Shown here: piece by piece, positions 1 to 4,660 of the stretch
How the letters are laid out: each line of letters opens with the position of its first letter
How positions within the stretch are numbered: position 1 is the first letter of the stretch
Source: JBAYJY01 sp041664945
Lineage (GTDB): Bacteria > UBP15 > UBA6099
DNA length: 5,306 nucleotides
Direction of reading: 5' to 3'
Assembly: GCA_041664945.1 (NCBI GenBank)
Contig: JBAYJY010000250.1
Span: forward strand, 1 to 5,306
The notes under the pieces: generated by a model
Told to the model about the DNA's origin: nothing
The model's input: only the letters and a program-made list of their open reading frames with translations
The model's database searches: none
Made by a program: the position numbers and the translations under genes

Positions 1-49
1 CACTTCTTACGTATGATTTACGCACCTTTTACGTATCTTTTACGCATTA
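1..49. repeat. 11-bp imperfect tandem array, alternating TTTACGTA/TTTACGCA units
   Basis: Four 11-base units are visible at 6-16, 17-27, 28-38 and 39-49. Each is built on TTACG followed by TAT or CA(C/T), and the two variants alternate (TACGTAT, TACGCAC, TACGTAT, TACGCAT), giving a 22-base super-period. Bases 1-5 (CACTT) fit the end of another CA-type unit, so the array probably continues left of the window. A period of 11 is close to one DNA helical turn, so the units would face the same side. No function can be assigned. It could be a phased protein-binding array or a simple minisatellite. Confidence 0.75.
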
Positions 50-74
50 ATTTTGGGCGCCACTATGATATTAT

Positions 75-90
75 ACGGCAATATTGCCGT
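75..90. other. 16-bp perfect palindrome
   Basis: ACGGCAATATTGCCGT is exactly self-complementary over 16 bases and does not extend further on either side. As DNA it has the form of a dimeric regulator site. As RNA it could form a 6-bp stem with an ATAT loop followed by a T-rich stretch, but the T-run is interrupted, so a terminator is weakly supported. No gene start lies close enough to say what it would control. Confidence 0.6.
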
Positions 91-193
91 TTGATGTTAT
101 TTGACGATGGGCTAAAAACCATACGAATTCCATTTTCGGATGAGAATCCTTGCTGGCAACATGAATTCCTGCTCATGCCCGCGCCTGACGGCT

Positions 194-249
194 CCGCCGT
201 AATACAAGGCGGCGATCGCTCGCCGCAGTCCGAAGGCGCTTCGCGCGAA
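194..249. other. Cluster of GC-rich hairpins
   Basis: Several inverted repeats overlap. CCGCC (194-198) pairs with GGCGG (208-212). GCGGCGA (209-215) pairs perfectly with TCGCCGC (220-226) around a four-base TCGC loop. CGAAG (231-235) pairs with CTTCG (239-243). TTCGCGCGAA (240-249) is a 10-base palindrome. The block abuts the heptamer array. No T-run follows on either strand, so these are not ordinary rho-independent terminators. They may be part of a dispersed intergenic element. Confidence 0.5.
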
Positions 250-385
250 AAACAGTAGAGGGCAGAAAGTAGATGGTAGAAGGGGAAAAACATAAAAACA
301 GTAGACAGCAGACGGTAGACGGTAGAAAGGGAAAGCTGAAAAGGCAGCAGACAGCAGACAGCAGACAGGGAAAAGCTTAAAAACA
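247..385. repeat. Nested repeat: heptamers (GYAGANN) grouped in ~46-bp higher-order units
   Basis: Three blocks of heptamers of consensus G(T/C)AGANN are separated by related 18-base spacers. Block A is four heptamers at 255-282, then spacer GGGAAAAACATAAAAACA at 283-300. Block B is four heptamers at 301-328, then GGGAAAGCTGAAAAGGCA at 329-346. Block C is three perfect GCAGACA copies at 347-367, then GGGAAAAGCTTAAAAACA at 368-385. Units A and B are therefore both 46 bp and C is 39 bp, one heptamer shorter. Bases 247-254 (GAAAAACA) look like the end of a preceding spacer. Periods of 7 and 46 are not multiples of three, which argues against coding. Growth by slippage plus unit duplication is the simplest origin. 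Confidence 0.85.
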
Positions 386-424
386 GTTGCGCGTCAATGG
401 GAAATACGCCAAACGACTGATATA

Positions 425-456
425 TGACAGATTGACAGATTAGCAGAATTCTGTCA
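425..456. promoter_or_regulatory. Candidate antitoxin operator: three TGACAGA half-sites
   Basis: TGACAGAT occurs twice in direct tandem (425-432 and 433-440), and its inverse TCTGTCA lies at 450-456. The second and third copies form a perfect 7-bp inverted repeat with a 10-bp spacer. The half-sites cover the -35 hexamer and reach into the -10 hexamer of the candidate promoter. Ribbon-helix-helix antitoxins usually repress their own operon by binding repeated short half-sites at the promoter. Applying that to this site is inference. Confidence 0.6.
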
Positions 457-460
457 TTAT
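432..460 (+). promoter_or_regulatory. Candidate sigma70-type promoter of the toxin-antitoxin operon
   Basis: A perfect -35 hexamer TTGACA (432-437) is followed after 17 bases by CATTAT (455-460), which matches four of six bases of the -10 consensus. Transcription would start near 467, right at the GGGTGA ribosome binding site (467-472) and about 12 bases before the antitoxin ATG. The leader would thus be very short, a reason for some caution. Half-sites of the candidate operator overlap both hexamers. Confidence 0.55.
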
Positions 461-478
461 TACTTCGGGTGACTTGCC

Positions 479-721
479 ATGAGAAAAACCACGCTTTATC
501 TCGAAGACGATATTGTAAAAAAGATTAAAGAACTTGCTATAGAAGAAGCGGGTTCGAGCATGACGAAAATTATCAATGACACGCTAAGGCAAGGCCTCGG
601 CATTGAAAAAAGCAAGACGAAAAGGTTTTACTATATGAAAAAAGCGCATGGCTCCGCTAAATGCTTCGGGAAGACCGACCCGGTGGCATTTCAAAGAAAA
701 CTGCGCTCGGAGTGGGATTAG
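479..721 (+). CDS. Ribbon-helix-helix antitoxin of a type II (VapBC-like) module
   Basis: This 80-residue protein is the likely antitoxin partner of the PIN toxin that follows. Residues 2-8 (RKTTLYL) form the expected DNA-binding beta-strand, 9-23 the first helix and about 27-41 (SMTKIINDTLRQGLG) the second helix of an RHH fold. The basic and aromatic tail (about 42-80) would be the toxin-neutralising segment, as is usual in this family. The ATG has GGGTGA six bases upstream. The stop TAG shares its last base with the GTG of the toxin gene, so translation is probably coupled. It probably represses its own promoter through the TGACAGA half-sites at 425-456. The assignment to RHH is firm. The exact antitoxin subfamily is not, because the tail is not one I recognise. 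Confidence 0.85.
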   Translation: MRKTTLYLEDDIVKKIKELAIEEAGSSMTKIINDTLRQGLGIEKSKTKRFYYMKKAHGSAKCFGKTDPVAFQRKLRSEWD

Positions 722-1098
722 TGGCCGGCTACCTTTTAGACACCAATGCGCTGATTAAATGGTTCGGAAAATTCGAAGGGCACGAACATATAGCGCATCT
801 CATTGAAAAGCCGGAGAACAGGCTTTTCACATCAATTATCTGTGTTCTTGAATTTCTGAACGGTTGCGGCGCTGAAGAAGCCGGTCTGCTAAAGAAGATC
901 ATCGGGAACGGCGATATCGAGGTTATTTCATTTAACGCTGTTTCGCAGGCTGAATCGGCGGCTGAATTAAGAAAGAAATTCGGATTGAAAACGCCGGATG
1001 CAATTATCGCGTCGGCAGCGCTCGAAAACAATCTCACTCTTGTGACATTTGACGCCGATATAAAAAAGAAGGTCAAAGCCGTGTTGGATATTTATTGA
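721..1098 (+). CDS. PIN-domain ribonuclease toxin (VapC-like)
   Basis: This is a 125-residue single PIN domain, the usual VapC size. VapC toxins are Mg2+-dependent endoribonucleases that cut tRNA, rRNA or mRNA; this toxin's target cannot be read from sequence. The acidic residues expected of the active site are present: Asp7 in YLLDTNAL, Glu44 in CVLEFLNG, Asp93 in KTPDAIIA and Asp111 in VTFDAD. I chose the GTG at 721, which gives the typical VAGYLLDTN N-terminus, has GGAG at 709-712 eight bases upstream, and overlaps the antitoxin stop by one base. An in-frame ATG at 661 would add 20 residues, lie deep inside the antitoxin gene and precede the conserved PIN start. The frame is intact, so the toxin is probably functional. 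Confidence 0.88.
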   Translation: MAGYLLDTNALIKWFGKFEGHEHIAHLIEKPENRLFTSIICVLEFLNGCGAEEAGLLKKIIGNGDIEVISFNAVSQAESAAELRKKFGLKTPDAIIASAALENNLTLVTFDADIKKKVKAVLDIY

Positions 1099-1127
1099 AT
1101 CCGGATTCGCCAATAGGACGCCGGATT
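1098..1127. other. Inverted repeat just after the toxin stop, possible weak terminator
   Basis: AATCCGG (1098-1104) and CCGGATT (1121-1127) form a perfect 7-bp stem, and CGCC/GGACG inside could extend it with a bulge around an AATA loop. The left arm also begins a 10-base palindrome, AATCCGGATT. It begins at the last base of the toxin stop codon and could end the toxin-antitoxin transcript or protect its 3' end. No clear T-run follows on either strand, so intrinsic termination is only a possibility. Confidence 0.4.
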
Positions 1128-1130
1128 TGG

Positions 1131-1142
1131 GTTGAATTCAAC
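1131..1142. other. 12-bp perfect palindrome between convergent genes
   Basis: GTTGAATTCAAC is exactly self-complementary. It lies between the toxin gene and the end of tyrA, which converge on this 97-base gap. It has no neighbouring promoter and could be chance or a protein site. The remainder of the gap (1143-1195) shows nothing recognisable. Confidence 0.35.
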
Positions 1143-1195
1143 ATACAGCCCGCTTCAAGCCATAGCTAAAGCAAATCTGATATTGTTATAAAATA

Positions 1196-2314
1196 CTACC
1201 TTTTTCTGACGGTGAAGCCGCGTTCGGTGAGCGTCACGACCGCGCGCTCGATGTCGTCGGCTTTTTCGAGGATGATGCTCAGGGCGCCGCCGCGCAGTTC
1301 GCGCACGTGCTGGACGTTGATGTTCCGGATGTTGATAGACGCGAGGCCGAGAGCGCCGGTGATTTCGCCTATGACGCCCGGCCTGTCTGCGACGTCGACG
1401 AATATTTCGTTCTCGGGTTCGAGAATGCCGCGGCCCTTTGCCGGCAGTTCCTCGCGGAAGCGGCGCGCGCTGTCGAATATTTCTGTCAGAGACGCCGAGT
1501 CGCCGCGCAGCACGGCTTCGGAGATTTCGTTCAGCGATGTTCCGAATTGCCCTATGACTTTGGCTATGTATTCCCGGTTTTCGAGGCAGATGTCGCGCCA
1601 CATATCCGCGCTGCCGGAGGCGATTCGCGTCGTGTCGCGGAACCCGCCGGCGAGCAGCGGCAACGCCTTCTCGTGTCTGCCTGTTATGTCGGCGACGGAG
1701 CGGACAAGCGCCACGGCGACCATGTGCGGCAGATGGCTGGCCACGGCGACAAGCAGGTCGTGCTCGTCCGGCGGCATTATCATCACGCGCGCGCGCAGGG
1801 TCTTCCAGAACCGTTCGAGTTTCTCAAGCGCGATTATGTTCGTTTTGTCCGACGACGTAAGAACGCAGAGCGCGTTTTCGAAGAGAGTGTCGGTTGAGGC
1901 CTCGACACCGGATTCCTCTGAGCCTGCCATCGGGTGGCAGCCGACGAAGCTGACGCCTTCCGGCATCGCGCTTTCGCCCGCTCGAACTATCTGCGCTTTT
2001 GTGCTTCCGACATCCGTAACAATCGTCTTAGGTTCGAGACTGCCGGCTATGCGTTTCAAAATATCCGGAATCAGGCCGACCGGGGTGCAGACAATAACGA
2101 GATCGGCGCCTCGCACTGCTTCTTCCGGGTCTGTCGTCACGCGGTCCGCGATGCCGTTCGCGAGCGCATATTCAAGCCGCGCCTTGTTGCGGCCGCATCC
2201 GGTGACAGAGCCGACGAGTTCGTACTTTTTCGCCGTGCGCGCGATCGAACCGCCAAGCAGTCCAATCCCTATTATCGCAATATGTTTAAAGTATGGTTTC
2301 TCTGTATTGTTCAT
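1196..2314 (-). CDS. tyrA: Prephenate/arogenate dehydrogenase with C-terminal ACT domain
   Basis: TyrA oxidatively decarboxylates prephenate to 4-hydroxyphenylpyruvate (or arogenate to tyrosine) in cytosolic tyrosine synthesis. The 372 residues fit the B. subtilis-type layout. A Rossmann fold opens with GIGLLGGS (16-23), followed by DVGSTK (101-106), HPMAGSE (127-133), SHLPH (193-197) and GGFRDTTR (223-230). An ACT domain lies at about 302-370, with DRPGVIGEIT at 310-319. His127, His197 and Arg230 have the same spacing as Aquifex aeolicus His147, His217 and Arg250, which act in catalysis and substrate binding. The ACT domain suggests feedback control by an amino acid, probably tyrosine. Where NAD enzymes usually carry an Asp after the second beta-strand, this one reads GCGRN (39-43), which may favour NADP. 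It starts 19 bases after the epimerase stop without a well-spaced Shine-Dalgarno; GGAAAC at 2329-2334 is about 14 bases away. Reinitiation from the upstream gene is therefore likely. Confidence 0.95.
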   Translation of the reverse strand: MNNTEKPYFKHIAIIGIGLLGGSIARTAKKYELVGSVTGCGRNKARLEYALANGIADRVTTDPEEAVRGADLVIVCTPVGLIPDILKRIAGSLEPKTIVTDVGSTKAQIVRAGESAMPEGVSFVGCHPMAGSEESGVEASTDTLFENALCVLTSSDKTNIIALEKLERFWKTLRARVMIMPPDEHDLLVAVASHLPHMVAVALVRSVADITGRHEKALPLLAGGFRDTTRIASGSADMWRDICLENREYIAKVIGQFGTSLNEISEAVLRGDSASLTEIFDSARRFREELPAKGRGILEPENEIFVDVADRPGVIGEITGALGLASINIRNINVQHVRELRGGALSIILEKADDIERAVVTLTERGFTVRKR

Positions 2315-2333
2315 TATAATCAGAATTCGTTTC

Positions 2334-3137
2334 CTATATTTCCGTCATTATTTTTCTCATCATCGCAACCGAGAGCGGAACTTCATTCGCGGCCTTGCCG
2401 ACTATGCCGCACTCGTAGCAGAGATAGCCGTCGAACCCGGCTTTTTTCAGCGCTTTGAAAATCGCCGCGAAATCGCGGTCGCCCTGCCCCGGCAGCTTCC
2501 GGTTGGTGTCGACGATATGGACGTGGCTGATCCATTCTCCGTTCGCCTCGATCGCGCCGATCAGGTTGTCTTCCTCGATCCCCATGTGAAAGAGATCGGC
2601 CATTACGCGCACGGCTTTGCTGCCCGACATCCGGCAGAGTTCCGCGCCCTGCCCGACCGTCAGCAGGAAAAACGATTCGTATCTGTTCAGCGGTTCGAGC
2701 AGAATCTTAACGCCAAGCCGCTCCGCACGTTGCGCGAGCATTTCGAGCCGCTCGGCGAACATTTTCTTGCGACTCTCGAAGTCTCCGTGATCGGGATAAA
2801 GGCGCATGAATTTTTTGACTCCGAATTCGGGGACGAGAACGAGCCCGGCGCCGCCGAGTTTCGCGCAGCATTCGATCAGTCCGGCGATGTCGGCTTCAGC
2901 CGTCGCGCGCTCTTCCATGCTGTCGCTGAGGATCGAGCCGCGGATTCCGCCGCCGCCCGGACACACCGACGAAGCGACTACGTTTTCTTCTTTTAATGTG
3001 CGGACCACTTCGTCCAGACGCTCGTCGAGCCCTTCGCCCCAGACCTCTACAGCGTCGAATCCCCAGTCTTTCGCGTCTCGCAGGAACCATTTGAAATCCT
3101 GCGCCGTATATAGGCCTTCCTGCAGTGATAGTTTCAT
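2334..3137 (-). CDS. Sugar epimerase/isomerase of the D-tagatose/D-psicose 3-epimerase-like TIM-barrel family
   Basis: This 267-residue enzyme has the xylose-isomerase-like TIM-barrel (AP endonuclease 2) fold and is probably a cytosolic, divalent-metal-dependent ketose 3-epimerase or aldose-ketose isomerase. Glu148 (LLEPLNRYE), Asp181 (ADLFHMG), His207 (HVHIVDTNR) and Glu242 (YECG) are spaced exactly as metal ligands Glu152, Asp185, His211 and Glu246 of Agrobacterium D-psicose 3-epimerase. The substrate-contacting Glu158, His188 and Arg217 of that family correspond to Glu154, His184 and Arg213 here. I chose the ATG at 3137, which has AGAGGT seven bases upstream. A TTG two codons earlier lies only one base from that site. 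It is first in an operon with tyrA, which gives no hint of the substrate. Hydroxypyruvate isomerase or an inositol-pathway enzyme are alternatives within the same fold. Confidence 0.85.
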   Translation of the reverse strand: MKLSLQEGLYTAQDFKWFLRDAKDWGFDAVEVWGEGLDERLDEVVRTLKEENVVASSVCPGGGGIRGSILSDSMEERATAEADIAGLIECCAKLGGAGLVLVPEFGVKKFMRLYPDHGDFESRKKMFAERLEMLAQRAERLGVKILLEPLNRYESFFLLTVGQGAELCRMSGSKAVRVMADLFHMGIEEDNLIGAIEANGEWISHVHIVDTNRKLPGQGDRDFAAIFKALKKAGFDGYLCYECGIVGKAANEVPLSVAMMRKIMTEI

Positions 3138-3170
3138 CTTCAATACCTCTCAAACGAATGTAGTCCCCGC

Positions 3171-3199
3171 ATTTTACACCATGCGGCGGGCGGCTTCAA
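3171..3199 (-). promoter_or_regulatory. Candidate promoter of the epimerase-tyrA operon
   Basis: Reading the minus strand, TTGAAG (3194-3199) is followed after exactly 17 bases by TAAAAT (3171-3176), matching four of six and five of six consensus bases. The predicted start near 3164 leaves a leader of about 27 bases carrying AGAGGT (3145-3150) ahead of the epimerase ATG. No operator-like dyad overlaps it. Confidence 0.5.
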
Positions 3200-3287
3200 T
3201 CGAAAAAACAAGAGTTCCATCCGCGGCGCCGCTCTTTCCACTTTTCTGAACCCGCGACGCCGGCTCCTGTGCGCTATCTTTCATATC

Positions 3288-3316
3288 TCCACAATTGCTT
3301 CTTTTGCGGTTATAAT
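3288..3316 (+). promoter_or_regulatory. Candidate promoter of the SMP-30-like gene
   Basis: A perfect -10 hexamer TATAAT (3311-3316) lies 17 bases after TCCACA (3288-3293), a four-of-six match to the -35 consensus. Transcription would start near 3323, leaving a leader of about 22 bases that contains GAGGAG (3332-3337) in front of the ATG at 3345. It diverges from the epimerase promoter, about 90 bases away. Confidence 0.55.
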
Positions 3317-3344
3317 TCTGCAAAATGAGTTGAGGAGCCGAATC

Positions 3345-4181
3345 ATGAAAAGATTTTTATTCGCAATATCAATCGCTGCATCTTTTGTCATAGCCGCATC
3401 CGCCGCGACACTCGCGCAGACAGCGAAAGGACCCGGCGCGGCGCAGACCATTCTCGCCGACAAACTCACTGCGACTGAAGGCATTGCCGTCTGCCCCGAC
3501 GGCAAGATGTATACGATCGACAACGGCAGCAAAATATACGAAGTCGTTGACGACACTACGGTGAAGCTGTTTGCGGAAGGCCTGACGAAAGCGGCCGGAC
3601 TTGCCTGCGGCCCGAAAGGCGATCTGTATGCCGCCGAATACGGAGCGGGAAGCGTGGCGATGGTCTCGGCGGATGGGAAAACAAAGAAAACGCTCGCTTC
3701 GGGATTCAAGAATCCTAACGGCATAGCCGCCGCTTCGGACGGCTCAGTTTATATGTCCGACTCGACAGCCGGGGTTGTCGTTAAGATATTGCCCGACGGA
3801 ACTGTTGAAAAGCTGCTCGACGGGATCAATTTCGCCAACGGACTGCTGCTCAGCCCGGACGAAAGCCTTCTCTACATAGCGCAGACAACCCCGAACAAGG
3901 TTATCGTCACGCCGCTGGCCGGCGAGAATAAAGGGAAGAAAAAGACTTATGCGAGCAAGCTTTCCATGGTCGACGGGATCACCGGCGATGCGGACGGCAA
4001 CCTATACGCCTGCCTGTTCTCTAAGGGCGAGATTGCGAAAGTGGACAAAGACGGCGTTATTACGATCATCGCTTCCGGCCTTTACTCGCCAGCGACGCCG
4101 GTTATAAAAGATGGCGCTCTCTACATTACAGCCGTTGTGGGAAAAGGACTATATAAGATTCCTCTCGCTGCTGAAAAATGA
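3345..4181 (+). CDS. Secreted six-bladed SMP-30/gluconolactonase-like beta-propeller
   Basis: This is a 278-residue exported protein. Residues 1-20 form a Sec signal (MKR, then a hydrophobic stretch ending ASA), with cleavage probably between 20 and 24. The mature part shows six propeller repeats carrying the pattern Gly-hydrophobic...(P/S/A)DG..LY, at about 46, 85, 126, 166, 211 and 253. Glu45 (TEG), Asn165 (FANGLLLSPD) and Asp210 (MVDGITGD) are placed like the metal ligands of SMP-30/gluconolactonase enzymes (Glu, Asn, Asp), so a metal-dependent lactonase or esterase activity is possible. The repeats also resemble NHL or strictosidine-synthase-like propellers, so the substrate is open. The ATG has GAGGAG seven bases upstream. 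A TTG at 3330, inside the ribosome-binding region, was not used. It is transcribed alone and converges with the DUF2752 gene 19 bases downstream. Confidence 0.85.
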   Translation: MKRFLFAISIAASFVIAASAATLAQTAKGPGAAQTILADKLTATEGIAVCPDGKMYTIDNGSKIYEVVDDTTVKLFAEGLTKAAGLACGPKGDLYAAEYGAGSVAMVSADGKTKKTLASGFKNPNGIAAASDGSVYMSDSTAGVVVKILPDGTVEKLLDGINFANGLLLSPDESLLYIAQTTPNKVIVTPLAGENKGKKKTYASKLSMVDGITGDADGNLYACLFSKGEIAKVDKDGVITIIASGLYSPATPVIKDGALYITAVVGKGLYKIPLAAEK

Positions 4182-4200
4182 TTGTTGACAGCCGGTATTA

Positions 4201-4611
4201 TTATGGCGATAGAAGCGTGAACGGATAGGCCGGGATATTTCTCAGAATCCAATACGCGATAATAATGCCGACCAGAATCCAGCCCCATACTGACGACTTA
4301 AAAACAATCGGCAACCGTTTGCCGCCGATCTGAAACAGCGCCTCAGACAACACACAATACCCCAAAAACGGCAGAGCTATAACCATGAGCGGATTCAGAT
4401 GCAACGCAGCAACAAAATGCCCGTGGGCTAACTGATGGAGCGCGCGCAGAGTTCCGCATCCCGGGCAGTTCAACCCGGTCAGTGAATGAAATGCGCATTG
4501 GGGATATAAGCCACTCGACGCCGGGTCGAAAAAATATAGAATCGAAACCCCGGCGACGCCAACCATAAGCAACGTAGCGAATATAAAGATTGATTTTGTT
4601 TTTTTAGACAT
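4201..4611 (-). CDS. DUF2752 small membrane protein
   Basis: This 136-residue protein carries the DUF2752 signature: Cys39, then SLTGLNCPGCGTLRALHQL (about 43-61) with Cys49 and Cys52, then a short polar stretch and LNPL (72-75). Three membrane spans are likely at about 8-28, 72-92 and 108-126. The cysteine-rich CPGCG loop lies between the first two. The family has no established biochemical role, and the cysteines could bind metal or form a disulfide. It follows the zinc-ribbon CD225 gene by 48 bases on the same strand, and DUF2752 genes are often near CD225 or TM2 small membrane proteins. The ribosome binding site is weak (AAGAAA). The next gene on the other side is convergent. Confidence 0.9.
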   Translation of the reverse strand: MSKKTKSIFIFATLLMVGVAGVSILYFFDPASSGLYPQCAFHSLTGLNCPGCGTLRALHQLAHGHFVAALHLNPLMVIALPFLGYCVLSEALFQIGGKRLPIVFKSSVWGWILVGIIIAYWILRNIPAYPFTLLSP

Positions 4612-4644
4612 GAAATTTTTTCTTAGATAACTCTGAAATATTAA

Positions 4645-4660
4645 TCACATTTTCACATTT
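4645..4660. repeat. Perfect 8-bp tandem duplication between the CD225 and DUF2752 genes
   Basis: TCACATTT is repeated exactly at 4645-4652 and 4653-4660 (AAATGTGA on the transcribed strand), beginning at the last base of the CD225 stop codon. The rest of the 48-base gap is AT-rich and contains no convincing promoter or terminator. It is most simply a slippage duplication. A regulator site with TGTGA half-sites is possible but unsupported. Confidence 0.5.

Larger units (their letters stand above)
1..478. other. Gene-free, repeat-rich region ahead of the toxin-antitoxin operon
   Basis: No open frame here has a ribosome binding site, a recognisable domain or plausible composition. The longest frames (13-258 on + and 63-293 on minus) run through repeats of 11- and 7-base period and read as arbitrary peptide. 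The region holds, in order, an 11-bp repeat array (1-49), a 16-bp palindrome (75-90), GC-rich hairpins (194-249), a nested heptamer array (247-385) and the promoter/operator of the downstream operon (425-460). Within 91-193 and 386-424 I see nothing specific. The region appears less GC-rich than the enzyme genes after 1196. Confidence 0.75.

Noticed and set aside
13..258. 81-residue + strand frame, and the 76-residue minus strand frame at 63-293
   Set aside because: Both run through 11-bp and 7-bp repeats and hairpins, lack ribosome binding sites and have no recognisable domain. Repeat periods are not multiples of three.
247..385. Heptamer blocks with 18-base spacers as a CRISPR array
   Set aside because: The 18-base segments are near-identical to each other rather than unique, the repeated blocks are themselves short tandem repeats, and no cas gene is nearby.
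661..720. ATG at 661 as the start of the PIN toxin
   Set aside because: The GTG at 721 has a well-spaced GGAG, gives the conserved VapC N-terminus and a one-base overlap with the antitoxin. The ATG would force a 61-base overlap.
1155..1601. 148-residue open frame on the minus strand within tyrA in another frame
   Set aside because: It is extremely Arg-rich, typical of a shifted reading of a GC-rich gene, and overlaps the well-supported tyrA frame on the same strand.
1212..2996. 594-residue open frame on the + strand opposite tyrA and the epimerase
   Set aside because: It is antisense to two genes with clear conserved motifs, its translation is low-complexity Ser/Arg/Ala-rich with no domain, and it spans the junction of both genes. 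It is an artefact of GC-rich codon use on the opposite strand.
3205..3240. Possible minus-strand terminator: AAGAG/CTCTT stem around a GCGGCGCCGC core followed by T6
   Set aside because: The outer stem is only 5 bp with a long loop, and it lies upstream of the epimerase promoter where no minus-strand transcript is expected to end.
4185..4213. TTGACA at 4185-4190 as a promoter
   Set aside because: No -10-like hexamer lies at 16-18 bases, and the downstream gene is on the opposite strand.
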